This document shows, in pieces, positions 53,379 through 63,063 of a DNA stretch of 64,000 nt. This DNA comes from Photobacterium lipolyticum. Its GTDB lineage: Bacteria > Pseudomonadota > Gammaproteobacteria > Enterobacterales > Vibrionaceae. Location: positions 176,285-240,284 of the forward strand of contig NZ_PYMC01000005.1 in NCBI RefSeq assembly GCF_003026475.1, read 5' to 3'. The position numbers were made by a program, and so were the translations under genes. A model generated the notes under the pieces. It was not told where the DNA came from, did no database searches, and was given only the letters and a program-made list of their open reading frames with translations. Each line of letters starts with the position of its first letter. Positions within the stretch are counted from its first letter, which is position 1.

Positions 53379-56300
53379 TTACTCGTCAGCTAATTCCACC
53401 AGCCTGGTTGAGCCACCATGGATTTTTTCACGGCGGCGCTGAATAACAGCAAAGAAGCCCGGAATTAGGAAGGTACCGGCAAGTAACACAAATAACAGAC
53501 CGCCCGTCAGTGATATACCCAGCGAGTTCTGACTGATATGTCCGGCCCCCGACGCAAATATCAGTGGCAAAATACCCAGAATAAATGACCAGGACGTCAT
53601 ATTAACCGCACGGAAACGCAATTTACCACCGCGCACCGCCGCCTGATCAATATCCAGCTCCTTTTCTTCCCGTTCAATCTTGGAAAATTCCACGATCAAA
53701 ATCGCATTCTTCGCCGCCAGCGCGATCAGCAGGACCAAGCCGATCTGGGCGTACAGATCCAACGGTGTCCCTGTCATACTCAGTGCTAAGAATGAGCCTA
53801 GCGTAGCCACAGGCACTACCAGAATAATTGCCAGCGGAATGCTCCAGCTCTCATACTGTGCCACCATGAACAGATAGATGAAGATCAATGCCAGAGCAAA
53901 AGCATAAATTGCCTGATTACCAGCCTTTACTTCCTGATATGCCATCCCCGTCCACTCATACTGATAACCCTGCGGTAGGACTTCAGCCGCGACACGTTCC
54001 ATCGCCGCAATCGCATCGCCGCTGGAATAGCCCGGTGCGGGACTGCCCTGAATCACCGCAGCACGGTACATGTTGTAACGCCATGCAACATCCGGCTCGA
54101 ACACTTGCTCAATGGTTGCCAACGTACTTAGCGGGATCATCTCACCAGAAGATGAACGCACATGGAATCGCTCCAGCGATTGCAGATCGCTACGATACTG
54201 ACTGTCTGCCTGAAGCGTTACCCGGAAGTTCTTGCCATACAGGGTAAAGTCATTCACATAGATAGACCCCAGATTGCCTTGCAAGGTCTGGAACACTTCA
54301 GTCAGGGGAATACCCAGCTGCTTCGCTTTAATCCGGTCAACATCGACATAGAAATGCGGAACATTGGCTCGGAACGTAGTAAATGTGTATTGGATCTCTG
54401 GCTGAGCATTGGCTTTCTGAATCAACTCTCCCATGACATTGGCCAAATCAGTACGGCTTCGCCCGAGGGTATCTTCCAATACAAATTCAAATCCCGATGC
54501 TGCTCCCATCCCCGGAACGGCTGGCGGGCCCATCGCAAAGACTACCGCTTCCGGCAATTCCATCGCGGCACGGGCATTAATACGGCGAGTGATCGCGAAT
54601 GAAGAGTGATCACCAGCAAGCTCGCTACGTTCATCCCACGTTTTCAGTTTGATGAACATAGATGCCCCGTTTGATGCAGCCGCACCCGTCAGGAATGCAT
54701 AACCGTTGGCAACCGTGATCCCTTCAACCCCAGGTTCCTGCTCAATGATATTCTGAAGTTTAATCGCCGTTTCTTCAGTACGTGACAGCGATGCCGCATC
54801 CGGCAACTGGACATTAACCAGTAAAATGCCTTTATCTTCCTGTGGCACAAATGCCGTGGACGTTGTCTTCGCCAATAAGGTGACAGCCAGAACAGCAATC
54901 ACAAAGATGCTGCCTAACAATGCAACTTTCCGAACCAAGAAGCCCGCTATAACCCCGTATTTAAGCGTAACGGTATCCAGGCCTTTGTTGAATTTCTGGA
55001 ACCAGCGAGCAGTATTATTTCCGTTTTGTTTTAATACCAGAGAACACAGCGCCGGAGACAGGGTCAGCGCATTGATCGAGGAGATAACAACTGAAATACA
55101 GATAGTCAAAGCAAACTGGCGATACATGATCCCTGTGATACCAGGCAACATAGCGACAGGCAGGAATACCGCCAGCAGTACCATCGTTGAGGTGATGATC
55201 GGGCCCGTGACCTCTTTCATCGCAATCAGGGTGGCCTGCCGCGGCGTCAGGCTCGGATCGCGACTCATATTGGTATCTACATTTTCGATAACCAGAATGG
55301 CATCATCCACCACAATACCTATGGCCAGGATCAAACCAAACAGCGTCACCGTATTGATCGTAAAACCGGCTGCAAGCATGACGGCAAAGGTACCAATGAG
55401 CGACACCGGAATAGCAACAACAGGGATCAGGGTCGAGCGTACGCTACCTAAGAACAGGTACGTCACGGCAATAACCAGAATAACCGCTTCAATCAGCGTT
55501 TTAACCACCCCTTTGATCGACTCAGCGACGAACAGGGTTGTATCGTAACTGGTTTCATAAGCCATACCATCAGGCATATTGTGACTGAGCTTCTCTAGCA
55601 GCTCCATCACCGCCTGGCCACTTTCTAACGCATTGGCATCAGATTGTAACGATAAAGCCACAATGGAAGCCGGATTGCCTCGGAAAGTACCGTATCCTTC
55701 GTAGGATTTCTTACCCAACTCTACCCGTGCGATATCTTTCAGGTAAACAACAGAACCATCCGGACTAGCGCGCAGCACAACTTTTTCGAACTCCTCAGCG
55801 GATTCGAGGCGACCTTTGGTCACCAGGTTAAACTGGACTTCCTGAACGTTGTTATAAGGAGGCGCACCCACTTTACCTGTCGCAACCTGCACATTCTGCT
55901 CGGCGAGAGCGGCATTGACATCAGATGTTGTCAGTCCCAGATTCGCCATTTTTTCCGGATCAAGCCAAACACGCATTGCGTATTCACCGCCACCAATAAC
56001 GTTAACTTCACTGATGCCCTGTACACGCGCCAACTGATCTTTAACGTTAAGGTTGATGTAGTTAATCAGGAACTTATCATCGTACTTACCATCCGGTGAA
56101 TAGAAGTTTAAGACCATCAGCAAGTCAGGCGAACGTTTCTTCACCGTCACGCCCACCATACGAACTTCAGCCGGTAGCTTCGATTCAATCTGAGCAACAC
56201 GGTTTTGCACATTCACCTGTGCCATGTCAGGATCTGTACCGATATCAAACGTAACGTTCAGGTTATAAGAGCCATCATTAGCACTTTTTGAGGACATATA

Positions 56301-56531
56301 AATCATGTTCTCAACGCCATTAACAGAGGCTTCAATCGGATCGGCAATGGCCTCTTCGACAACCTCGGCACTCGCACCTGAGTAATAAGCCGTTACACTC
56401 ACCGACGGCGGACTGATTTTAGGGTATTCAGCCACTGGCAAATTCAGTACGGCAATCAGACCTGCCAGGGTCAAGATTATAGAGATCACCAGCGCAAATT
56501 TAGGACGCTGGATAAAAAAGCGACTCAGCAT
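53379..56531 (-). CDS. RND efflux permease (HAE1 family, AcrB-like)
   Basis: The 1050-residue protein has the full HAE1 layout: '[37 protein letters not shown]' at the N-terminus, '[22 protein letters not shown]' in TM4 with the two proton-relay aspartates, and two periplasmic porter/docking domains. Twelve membrane segments are expected. It pumps drugs, dyes or detergents out using the proton gradient, in a tripartite complex with the adaptor 10 bp upstream and an outer-membrane channel (TolC-like) that is not in this window. The substrate range is not readable. Confidence 0.97.
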   Translation of the reverse strand: MLSRFFIQRPKFALVISIILTLAGLIAVLNLPVAEYPKISPPSVSVTAYYSGASAEVVEEAIADPIEASVNGVENMIYMSSKSANDGSYNLNVTFDIGTDPDMAQVNVQNRVAQIESKLPAEVRMVGVTVKKRSPDLLMVLNFYSPDGKYDDKFLINYINLNVKDQLARVQGISEVNVIGGGEYAMRVWLDPEKMANLGLTTSDVNAALAEQNVQVATGKVGAPPYNNVQEVQFNLVTKGRLESAEEFEKVVLRASPDGSVVYLKDIARVELGKKSYEGYGTFRGNPASIVALSLQSDANALESGQAVMELLEKLSHNMPDGMAYETSYDTTLFVAESIKGVVKTLIEAVILVIAVTYLFLGSVRSTLIPVVAIPVSLIGTFAVMLAAGFTINTVTLFGLILAIGIVVDDAILVIENVDTNMSRDPSLTPRQATLIAMKEVTGPIITSTMVLLAVFLPVAMLPGITGIMYRQFALTICISVVISSINALTLSPALCSLVLKQNGNNTARWFQKFNKGLDTVTLKYGVIAGFLVRKVALLGSIFVIAVLAVTLLAKTTSTAFVPQEDKGILLVNVQLPDAASLSRTEETAIKLQNIIEQEPGVEGITVANGYAFLTGAAASNGASMFIKLKTWDERSELAGDHSSFAITRRINARAAMELPEAVVFAMGPPAVPGMGAASGFEFVLEDTLGRSRTDLANVMGELIQKANAQPEIQYTFTTFRANVPHFYVDVDRIKAKQLGIPLTEVFQTLQGNLGSIYVNDFTLYGKNFRVTLQADSQYRSDLQSLERFHVRSSSGEMIPLSTLATIEQVFEPDVAWRYNMYRAAVIQGSPAPGYSSGDAIAAMERVAAEVLPQGYQYEWTGMAYQEVKAGNQAIYAFALALIFIYLFMVAQYESWSIPLAIILVVPVATLGSFLALSMTGTPLDLYAQIGLVLLIALAAKNAILIVEFSKIEREEKELDIDQAAVRGGKLRFRAVNMTSWSFILGILPLIFASGAGHISQNSLGISLTGGLLFVLLAGTFLIPGFFAVIQRRREKIHGGSTRLVELADE

Positions 56532-56540
56532 ATTCTTTCC

Positions 56541-57656
56541 TTATGCATCCGTATTTTCAAGACGAACAGCCATACCATTGCGCACACGTTGCAGACCTTT
56601 AGTCAGCACTACCTCTTCGGCGGCTACGCCTTGACGGATAATCACGCCCCGCTCGGTCTGAGGGCCAAGTACCACATTGCGGCGCTCGGCAACATTACCC
56701 TCAGTAAGGATCATCACAAAGTCACCTTCCAAGTCGCTTTGTACCGCGCGACGTGGAATAACCGTCATTTTCACTGGCTGTTTTTCACGTAACAACACTT
56801 GCACATGCTGGCCCGGCAGCAATGCTTGAGATGGATTTGCAAAGCTTGCGCGCATGGCGATTGTCCCGGTATTCAAATCGATGCGATTACCAATAAAATC
56901 GACTTCGCCGAGAAGCGGATACTCTTTACCATCATTTAATGTCAGAACAACTTCTACATCGCCGTTGCCACGACCGCTGCCATCAAGAGTATCAATACCA
57001 AGATCTAAGCGCTCACGTTCGCTGAGGTTGAACACCGTATGGATCGGATCAAGATTCACTAAAGTCGTCAGCACACCAGATGAAGGGGAAACCAGATCAC
57101 CAATACTGGCTTTACTGTCACTGATCCGGCCACTGAACGGAGCAACAACACGGGTATATGACAGATCAATTTCAGCGGCATATAACTGGGCTTTAGCCGA
57201 TTTGAGCTGTGCTTCAGCACCTAGCTTATCCGCGGTCAGCTTATCGAATTCCGACTGGCTAATGCTGCCTTTCGGCAATAGATTCAGACCTCGATTAAAA
57301 TCTAATTCAGCATTTTTTAAACTGGCTTCAGCCTGAGAGATTGCAGCCTGAGCACTGGCAACTCTTGCTTCGTAGGCAGCAGGTTCGATTTGAAATAACA
57401 GCTGCCCCTTTTCTACCATCTGGCCTTCAGTAAAGAATCGTTCCTTCAAATAGCCCGAAACCTGTGCCGTGATTGCCGCATCTTCAATGGCGTTAGTCCG
57501 TCCGACATATTGCTTACCTTGCTGGTAATCAATGATACTCACAGGCTCTGCCGCAACCAGCGGACTTACTGGTGCTTGTCGTCCTTTTTGATGATCACCA
57601 CACCCCATAAGTAAACTCGAACTTACCAGTGCCGCGATAACAAGTTTTCTCTTCAT
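56541..57656 (-). CDS. RND periplasmic adaptor (membrane fusion lipoprotein)
   Basis: The 371-residue protein starts with a lipoprotein signal, 'KLVIAALVSSSLLMGCG' (lipobox LLMGC). The HlyD-like parts follow: 'YQQGKQYVGRTNAIEDAAITAQVSGYLKERFFTEGQMVEKGQLLFQIE', an alpha hairpin ('AQAAISQAEASLKNAELDFN', 'KLTADKLGAEAQLKSAKAQLY'), 'YTRVVAPFSGRISDSKASIGDLVSPSSG' and a beta-barrel domain. It links the RND permease (10 bp downstream) to the outer-membrane channel. The start at 57656 is best by signal shape; a start 4 codons upstream is possible. Confidence 0.95.
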   Translation of the reverse strand: MKRKLVIAALVSSSLLMGCGDHQKGRQAPVSPLVAAEPVSIIDYQQGKQYVGRTNAIEDAAITAQVSGYLKERFFTEGQMVEKGQLLFQIEPAAYEARVASAQAAISQAEASLKNAELDFNRGLNLLPKGSISQSEFDKLTADKLGAEAQLKSAKAQLYAAEIDLSYTRVVAPFSGRISDSKASIGDLVSPSSGVLTTLVNLDPIHTVFNLSERERLDLGIDTLDGSGRGNGDVEVVLTLNDGKEYPLLGEVDFIGNRIDLNTGTIAMRASFANPSQALLPGQHVQVLLREKQPVKMTVIPRRAVQSDLEGDFVMILTEGNVAERRNVVLGPQTERGVIIRQGVAAEEVVLTKGLQRVRNGMAVRLENTDA

Positions 57657-57951
57657 TTTGCTGACCATAGTTATAATTAAAACAATAAAATGCTGATGCA
57701 CGAATTCAAATCTCAACGACAAACAGCTAAGAATCAAACAATGAATATCAATAATTTTCTTATCAGATTACGTTAACAATCAGCCTTTAATGAAAGCTGA
57801 ACGATTTCCGATAAAACCGTGATTTTTACAGTTTTATGTTTCAAAATATTTCAAAGCCCGTAATACATAAAAATAAATAACTAACTAGTGATAAGACCAA
57901 TAGATATAAGATATTATTGGCATTAAAAGATACCGAGGAAGTATTAATATA
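57657..57951. other. Divergent promoter region of the RND operon and the CysG-like gene
   Basis: No gene in 295 bp. ATAAAACCGTG...CAGTTTTAT near 57812-57836 is a rough palindrome that could be a regulator site; otherwise AT-rich promoter DNA. Confidence 0.35.
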
Positions 57952-58887
57952 ATGGAATTTTTCCCTATTTTTTTAAACTTAAAGAATAGAAAAGTGCTTG
58001 TCGTCGGCGGCGGTGACGTTGCATGCAGAAAAGTTGATCTCTTACTTCGAGCCAACGCTGATATCACAGTCATTTCACCTCAGTTACATCCCCACTTATC
58101 ACGCTTAGCAGCTGACCAGCAGCTGACCTACATTAAACAAAAATACGATGAATCTTGCGTTATAGGGTTCCACCAGATCTGGGCAACGACCAATGATCCC
58201 AAACTGAACCATCAGGTTTTTTCTGATGCCGAAGCCGAAGGCATCTGGACCAATGTTGTCGACGATCCACACCATTGCCATTTCATTACGCCGTCAATGA
58301 TTGATCGGACCCCGATTCAAGTCGCGATTTCCAGTGGTGGCGCCTCACCCGTTCTGGTTCGTTTTATCAGAGAAAAACTTGAAACCCTGCTACCACAAAA
58401 CCTGAGTTTGCTGGCTGAGTTTTCGGGCAAACAAAGAGAGCGCATCAAACAACATTTCAAAACGGTGGATGAGAGAAGAAAATTCTGGGAGCGTTTTTTC
58501 CGCCTGCCAGCAGTTGAACAAGCCAATAATACCGTCAGCTTAGAGCTGGCATTCACGTTATTACTGTCAGAGCCTGAAACACAAACCAATCACCTTTACC
58601 TGATAGAAACAGGTCTCGACCCGGAAATGCTGACGCTAAAAGCACTACGTTTAATGCAGCAATCTGACTTTGTACTGTATCCGGAAGGAAGCAATGATAT
58701 TTTCGTTGATCTATGCCGCCGTGATGCTGACCGTGAGCCGTACACACCAGAGGCACTTCAAGATAAGGTTCGTGCTTTATTAAATGAAGGACTGCGCGTT
58801 TGTGTGCTGGCCCCTAAAGCCAGCCACCCTGAGACGCTAATCTCATTAGCCCAAGAAATCAAAGGACTGTATATTCCTTGTCTCTGA
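57952..58887 (+). CDS. CysG-N-like precorrin-2 dehydrogenase/ferrochelatase with a degenerate C-terminus
   Basis: The 311-residue protein begins with the siroheme synthase N-terminal domain: 'FFPIFLNLKNRKVLVVGGGDVACRKVDLLLRANADITVISPQL' (NAD-binding GGG near 18-20), 'WATTNDPKLNHQVFSDAEAEGIWTNVVDDPHHCHFITPSMIDR' and 'QVAISSGGASPVLVRFIREKLETLLP', so it should oxidise precorrin-2 and insert iron. In full CysG (about 457) a SUMT methyltransferase follows. Here residues 225-311 resemble only its start ('DPEMLTLKALRLMQQSDFVLYPEGS', 'RRDADREPYTPEAL') without the GxGPGD SAM-binding motif. The methyltransferase must therefore be encoded elsewhere. Confidence 0.88.
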   Translation: MEFFPIFLNLKNRKVLVVGGGDVACRKVDLLLRANADITVISPQLHPHLSRLAADQQLTYIKQKYDESCVIGFHQIWATTNDPKLNHQVFSDAEAEGIWTNVVDDPHHCHFITPSMIDRTPIQVAISSGGASPVLVRFIREKLETLLPQNLSLLAEFSGKQRERIKQHFKTVDERRKFWERFFRLPAVEQANNTVSLELAFTLLLSEPETQTNHLYLIETGLDPEMLTLKALRLMQQSDFVLYPEGSNDIFVDLCRRDADREPYTPEALQDKVRALLNEGLRVCVLAPKASHPETLISLAQEIKGLYIPCL

Positions 58888-58891
58888 CAAT

Positions 58892-59157
58892 TATACCCAA
58901 ACTACCCCAAGATGCGAGATTCAGAGCTTTCTCTGGGAACTCAATTCGAATGAAATGTGTGTAGGAATGGCATTCCCTTTCAAACACATTTTATGAAGAA
59001 GTGATTTCCCAGAGGAGCTCCCAAAGGGCGAGTTTCATGGGCTTTTATTCTGTGTTAGCCATTATCTAAATAGAACCACTATTCACTCTAATGGCTGCCT
59101 TGCCTAAAAGCCCATGAATTCTCGCTGAACTCTGCATCTTGGGGTAGCTTGGGTATA
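58892..59157 (+). mobile_element. MITE-like repeat element, copy A (266 bp)
   Basis: It runs from TATACCCAAACTACCCC to GGGGTAGCTTGGGTATA, whose ends are inverted repeats of about 24 bp. It carries no gene. It aligns along its length with the inverse of copy B (61215-61479), at about 80% by eye. Internal palindromes (CCCATGAA, TTCATGGG) suggest a folded RNA. It starts 4 bp after the stop of the CysG-like gene. Confidence 0.85.
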
Positions 59158-59167
59158 CATCAAAGAC

Positions 59168-59202
59168 AAAAAAAACCGCACATATCATGACGATATGTGC
59201 GG
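59168..59202 (-). terminator. Terminator of the DUF1097 gene
   Basis: CCGCACATATC and GATATGTGCGG form an 11-bp perfect stem (loop ATGAC); leftward it is followed by eight T. Confidence 0.93.
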
Positions 59203-59248
59203 CAAACATTCCACTCAGGGATATCAAGGAGGGGGATAATTTTTCGTA

Positions 59249-59734
59249 TTACTCAGCTTCAGCTGCAGCCAATTTTGAATTAGGTTGGTTGAGTTTCTGA
59301 TGTAACCATAGGCCAGATGCCTTCATGGTATAACCAAACAGTGCTCCAACAATCAACGACGGAATGACAAGTTGCCAGTCACCGTTCGCAGCAAACGTTG
59401 CGCATGAACCGATAAAGGTACCCGGAATATAATTCAACCATGTTTTCTTTGCCTGAACACACATGAAAAACGATACGAGAGCAGTGACGACATAACCTAA
59501 AATTTCAACACTGAACAGGCTCGACAGATGAATAATGACCATTGCCCAAAAGACACCGCTCATATTTGTCACAATGCTCAGGCCAAGGCCTCTGATACCA
59601 TCTTTTGGGGAAGCAAAGTAAGTTGTGCAACCCAGAAATCCTGCCCAGCTCAATAAACCCAGGGAAACAGCCACCCATCCCCAAATACCAGAAAGAATAC
59701 CTGTGGTTAATGAAATTGCTACCAGTACCGTCAT
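59249..59734 (-). CDS. DUF1097 family inner-membrane protein (YcdZ-like)
   Basis: The 161-residue protein has about five hydrophobic helices ('VLVAISLTTGILSGIWGWVAVSLGLLSWAGFLGCTTYFASPKDGIRGLGLSIVTNMSGVFWAMV', 'GYVVTALVSFFMCVQAKK', 'NYIPGTFIGSCATFAANGDWQLVIPSLIVGALFGYTMKASGLWL'). The FASP motif and the NM/GVFWA block are typical of DUF1097. Function is unknown; a transport role is guessed. The start at 59734 is favoured by GAGATCACAAC; an ATG at 59773 would add 13 residues. It has its own terminator. Confidence 0.85.
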   Translation of the reverse strand: MTVLVAISLTTGILSGIWGWVAVSLGLLSWAGFLGCTTYFASPKDGIRGLGLSIVTNMSGVFWAMVIIHLSSLFSVEILGYVVTALVSFFMCVQAKKTWLNYIPGTFIGSCATFAANGDWQLVIPSLIVGALFGYTMKASGLWLHQKLNQPNSKLAAAEAE

Positions 59735-60123
59735 GTTGTGATCTCGTAAATATATAAAAGCACTTGAATTCATAAACAGTGTAATCAGCTACAAAATAAA
59801 CAAAAGAGACGGAGATCACATTACACGAAATCAAGTTACATATGATTTCTTAAAATAATGATCAAGCTCACACAAAGTAGCTACTTTTCAACATGTTTGC
59901 ACTCTGCTTATTTTTTATCATCAAGCATTCTGTATTTGCATCAACCCAGTGTTGACATATAGAAACAGTTAATTCGTATAATTCCGTCTAAGTGATCTAT
60001 CAAGGAGAGGATACTTATCACTGTGATCTGTATTTACACTTTTCAAATTGCGGTAATCTCAAGCTATGGTAAGTTAAGTTTTTTCTTATCTATATCCCCA
60101 ATTTATAAACTTCGGAGCAACCC
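59735..60123. other. Divergent promoter region of the DUF1097 gene and nagZ
   Basis: No gene in 389 bp. A CRP-like half palindrome (TGTGAGCTTGATCATT read leftward) lies at 59858-59873, and the best sigma-70 promoter in the window (59952-59982) drives rightward. Between it and nagZ about 140 bp of untranslated leader is present. Confidence 0.45.
59952..59982 (+). promoter_or_regulatory. Sigma-70 promoter of nagZ
   Basis: TTGACA (59952-59957) and TATAAT (59977-59982) are both perfect consensus boxes, but the spacer is 19 bp, two more than ideal. It lies 140 bp upstream of the nagZ ATG; GGAG precedes the start codon. Confidence 0.6.
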
Positions 60124-61128
60124 ATGGGCCCTTTAATGCTCGATGTCTCAGGCTGTGAACTTAATGCTGAAGAACGTGAAATTATCCAGCATCCTACCGT
60201 TGGAGGGATCATCTTGTTCGCACGCAATTATCACGATCGTGCTCAATTGCGTGCTCTGTCAAAAGATATTCGCCAAACAGCCAAACGCCCTCTTCTTATT
60301 GCCGTTGATCAGGAGGGCGGCCGTGTTCAACGCTTTCGTAATGAATTCACTCACCTTCCACCGGCAAAAGCTTTTGCCGAGCAGGACAATGGGATTGAGT
60401 TGGCAAAAAAAGGAGGGTGGTTAATGGCAGCAGAACTGCTTGCTATGGATATTGACCTCAGCTTCGCCCCTGTTTTGGATTTAGGCTTTGACTGTAAGGC
60501 CATTGGTGATCGCGCATTCTCCGACGATCCGAAACAGATAATAAAGTATGCCAGCCAGTTTATTCAGGGCATGAGACAGGCGGGAATGGCAGCGACAGGC
60601 AAACACTTCCCAGGACACGGAGGTGTCATTGCTGATTCTCATCTAGAGACCCCTGTCGATCCACGTGAGACAATAAAACAACACGATATGACTGTATTTC
60701 AGCATCTCATCGAACAAAACCTTCTCGATGGCATGATGCCAGCCCATGTGGTCTTCGAGGCTTTTGATGACAAACCCGCAAGCGGTTCAGACTATTGGCT
60801 GAAAGATGTTTTACGTGGGGATCTCGGCTTTACCGGAGTCATTTTTTCTGACGATTTAAATATGAAAGGTGCCGATGTCCTGGGCAGTTACAGTGAAAGA
60901 GCCATTGCAGCACAACGTGCTGGTTGCGACATGGTAATGCTGTGTAACAACCGTGACGGTGCTATTGAGGCCTTAGATGGATTACCCCAAACTCAGGTAC
61001 AGCTTCTCGATACGCTGTTGAAAAAGCCAACTGGGGAATACCGCGATCTGATCAAGACCAGAATGTGGCAAGAAACTGAGAACGAAATCAGCCGATTAAC
61101 TCAGGCATGGCGCGAAAAGCACGCTTAA
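60124..61128 (+). CDS. nagZ: Beta-N-acetylhexosaminidase (peptidoglycan recycling)
   Basis: The 334-residue glycoside hydrolase family 3 enzyme has 'MLDVSGCELNAEEREIIQHPTVGGIILFARNY' at the start, 'LLIAVDQEGGRVQRFR' near 58-73, 'GKHFPGHGGVIADSH' with the catalytic histidine near 158-172, and 'VIFSDDLNMKGA' with the nucleophile aspartate. It removes GlcNAc from anhydro-muropeptides in the cytosol and thereby feeds the AmpR/AmpC beta-lactamase signal in other bacteria. It is of full length and followed by a strong terminator. Confidence 0.97.
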   Translation: MGPLMLDVSGCELNAEEREIIQHPTVGGIILFARNYHDRAQLRALSKDIRQTAKRPLLIAVDQEGGRVQRFRNEFTHLPPAKAFAEQDNGIELAKKGGWLMAAELLAMDIDLSFAPVLDLGFDCKAIGDRAFSDDPKQIIKYASQFIQGMRQAGMAATGKHFPGHGGVIADSHLETPVDPRETIKQHDMTVFQHLIEQNLLDGMMPAHVVFEAFDDKPASGSDYWLKDVLRGDLGFTGVIFSDDLNMKGADVLGSYSERAIAAQRAGCDMVMLCNNRDGAIEALDGLPQTQVQLLDTLLKKPTGEYRDLIKTRMWQETENEISRLTQAWREKHA

Positions 61129-61172
61129 TCGTCGTAACTGAAATTATTAACCAACGGTTTTAGCAAAGCTTT

Positions 61173-61211
61173 AAAAAAGGTGAACCCAAATGAAATGCGT
61201 TCACCTTTTTT
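61173..61211 (+). terminator. Terminator of nagZ
   Basis: AAAAAAGGTGAAC and GTTCACCTTTTTT form a perfect 13-bp stem with a 13-nt loop, ending in T. It directly precedes MITE copy B. Confidence 0.93.
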
Positions 61212-61214
61212 ATA

Positions 61215-61479
61215 TATACCCAAACCACTTCAATATACTGTGTTCAGCGAGAATTCAGAGGCTTTTAGGCAAGGCTGCCATATGAGCAAATAGTGGTTCT
61301 ATTTGGAATATGGCTAACGCAGTATAAAAACCTCTGAAACTCGCCTCTTGGACCTCCTCTGGAAAATCACTTCCGCGCAAAATGTGTTTGAAAGGGGATG
61401 CCATTCCTACACACATTTCGCTTGAATTGAATTCCCAGAGGAAGCTCTGAATCATGCATCTTGAAGTAGTTTGGGTATA
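61215..61479 (-). mobile_element. MITE-like repeat element, copy B (265 bp)
   Basis: Inverse orientation to copy A, with the same TATACCC...GGGTATA ends. Its right end abuts the stop codon of the EAL gene (TAG at 61480-61482). Copies A and B bracket the DUF1097 gene and nagZ as a 2-kb inverted pair. Confidence 0.85.
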
Positions 61480-63063
61480 CTAATCAATGCAGACGATTTG
61501 ACTTTCCATATGATGGTTGTCATTTTTATGTGACACCATCGTTTTACTAAAATAGGCAAAATCTCTGAAAGTCATCGGTCGGCCAAAATAAAACCCTTGC
61601 TGCAAGTTAACTCCTTGTTCGGCTAAATACTGAGATTGTTCTTCTGTTTCAACGCCTTCCGCGATCATTTCCATCCTGGCTTCTTTACCAAAAGCGATTA
61701 TCGAATCAAGCAAAGACAGTTTGATATCCGACGTACCGATGTTTTCGACGAACATTTTATCAATTTTCAGGCTACGGATATTAAGTTGCTGAATATAGCT
61801 AAAGCCCCCATATCCTGTGCCGGCATCATCCAACTTAACATCAACGCCCTTAAGTCGCAGATGCTCAATAACATCTGATGCAATAGCCAAATTATTAAAG
61901 CGTTTACGCTCGGTCACTTCAAAGGCGATTTGAGTCGGTCCCAGCTCTGAATTCCGCAATAAATCAAGCGACTTTTCAATAACTTCAAGACTCTCTAACT
62001 GATCAGGCACTACGTTAATGCTAATAATTTGCTTAGTTACGTGCCAGTTTAACTTACCGATCTCGTTAATGGCTTTTTCCATTAATTGTTCGGTGATCGG
62101 AAGGATTTGACCGCTTTTTTCAACATATGGAATAAATTCCATCGGGGAAATCATATCCTGTCCGGGACGCTTCCACCGAGCGAGCATCTCACAGCCATAC
62201 AGTGAATTTGTGGCAACATTCACGATCGGTTGATAATAAGGAACAAACTCTCGCTTTGCTATCCCTTGTTCTACCAAAGAATGCAGTGACATTTTTTTTC
62301 TTATCGCGGTGCGATAAAGAAAGATAAACAGTACGCCCAGCGCACCACCGAACAGAAACAAAGGTAGCCAAAGTTTATCTTTATACCTATCAAGTAACTC
62401 TGTTTTAACAAACGTATTCAGCTGGAGTCCGTTAACAAATTCTGAACTGAACAATGGGCCTTTTGACAGCAAAGAGGCATCACCACGCCAGAAAGAGACG
62501 GTGGGATTATCTATCGATGACATCGAGCTCAGGATGCAATCATCACAATATTTATTGCGAAGGGTATCAGAAACCAAAGGCTCCATATGCACCAGCATCG
62601 TCCCTCGTTCATCCTTCCATTCAGTAACCAATATATTTTGTTCAGTACGGGATTCTGATGTCACCCATAGCGAAACATTTGCACTTAAATTTTTGATTAA
62701 TGGCGCCAGACGAGTCTCTGTACCAGCGCCTTTAAAGCTGGTGCATTGTTTGCCATCTCGCGTTTGTAGGGTAATGCGCCGAATAATGTAATCATTATAA
62801 GCGACATGCTGCATTTGATACTCATCCAGAGCGCCACAATCAAATTGAAACTTTTCCGATAACTTACTCAGAACAGTTTGGAGTTCAGAAATATTCATTG
62901 AATAGGTCTGAAGTAACTCTTTAGAATCTGTACGAATAACGTAGGAAAGCTGTAGCCTGGAAAAGTACCCTGCCGATAATGAAAAAAGAAATGCTAACCC
63001 AATCACAAATGCGAGTGCATAAAGCTCAGCTTTAAAATGGGCTATCTTTGTGAACGCGCTCAT
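61480..63063 (-). CDS. CSS-motif EAL-domain c-di-GMP phosphodiesterase
   Basis: The 527-residue protein has two membrane helices (about residues 16-36 and 234-251) enclosing a periplasmic CSS-type domain with cysteines in 'FDCGALDEY', 'CDDCILSSMSS'. A cytosolic EAL domain follows with 'YGCEMLARWKRP' (EAL as EML), 'IAFEVTERKRF', 'VKLDDAGTGYGGFSYIQQL' and 'MIAEGVETEEQSQYLAEQG'. CSS-EAL proteins of E. coli are redox/envelope-regulated. All key Mg and glutamate residues are kept, so it should cut c-di-GMP to pGpG. It ends exactly at MITE copy B. Confidence 0.93.
   Translation of the reverse strand: MSAFTKIAHFKAELYALAFVIGLAFLFSLSAGYFSRLQLSYVIRTDSKELLQTYSMNISELQTVLSKLSEKFQFDCGALDEYQMQHVAYNDYIIRRITLQTRDGKQCTSFKGAGTETRLAPLIKNLSANVSLWVTSESRTEQNILVTEWKDERGTMLVHMEPLVSDTLRNKYCDDCILSSMSSIDNPTVSFWRGDASLLSKGPLFSSEFVNGLQLNTFVKTELLDRYKDKLWLPLFLFGGALGVLFIFLYRTAIRKKMSLHSLVEQGIAKREFVPYYQPIVNVATNSLYGCEMLARWKRPGQDMISPMEFIPYVEKSGQILPITEQLMEKAINEIGKLNWHVTKQIISINVVPDQLESLEVIEKSLDLLRNSELGPTQIAFEVTERKRFNNLAIASDVIEHLRLKGVDVKLDDAGTGYGGFSYIQQLNIRSLKIDKMFVENIGTSDIKLSLLDSIIAFGKEARMEMIAEGVETEEQSQYLAEQGVNLQQGFYFGRPMTFRDFAYFSKTMVSHKNDNHHMESQIVCID

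Noticed and set aside
59858..59873. CRP site upstream of the DUF1097 gene
   Set aside because: Only one half site is good (TGTGA), the other is TCATT; too weak for a feature of its own.
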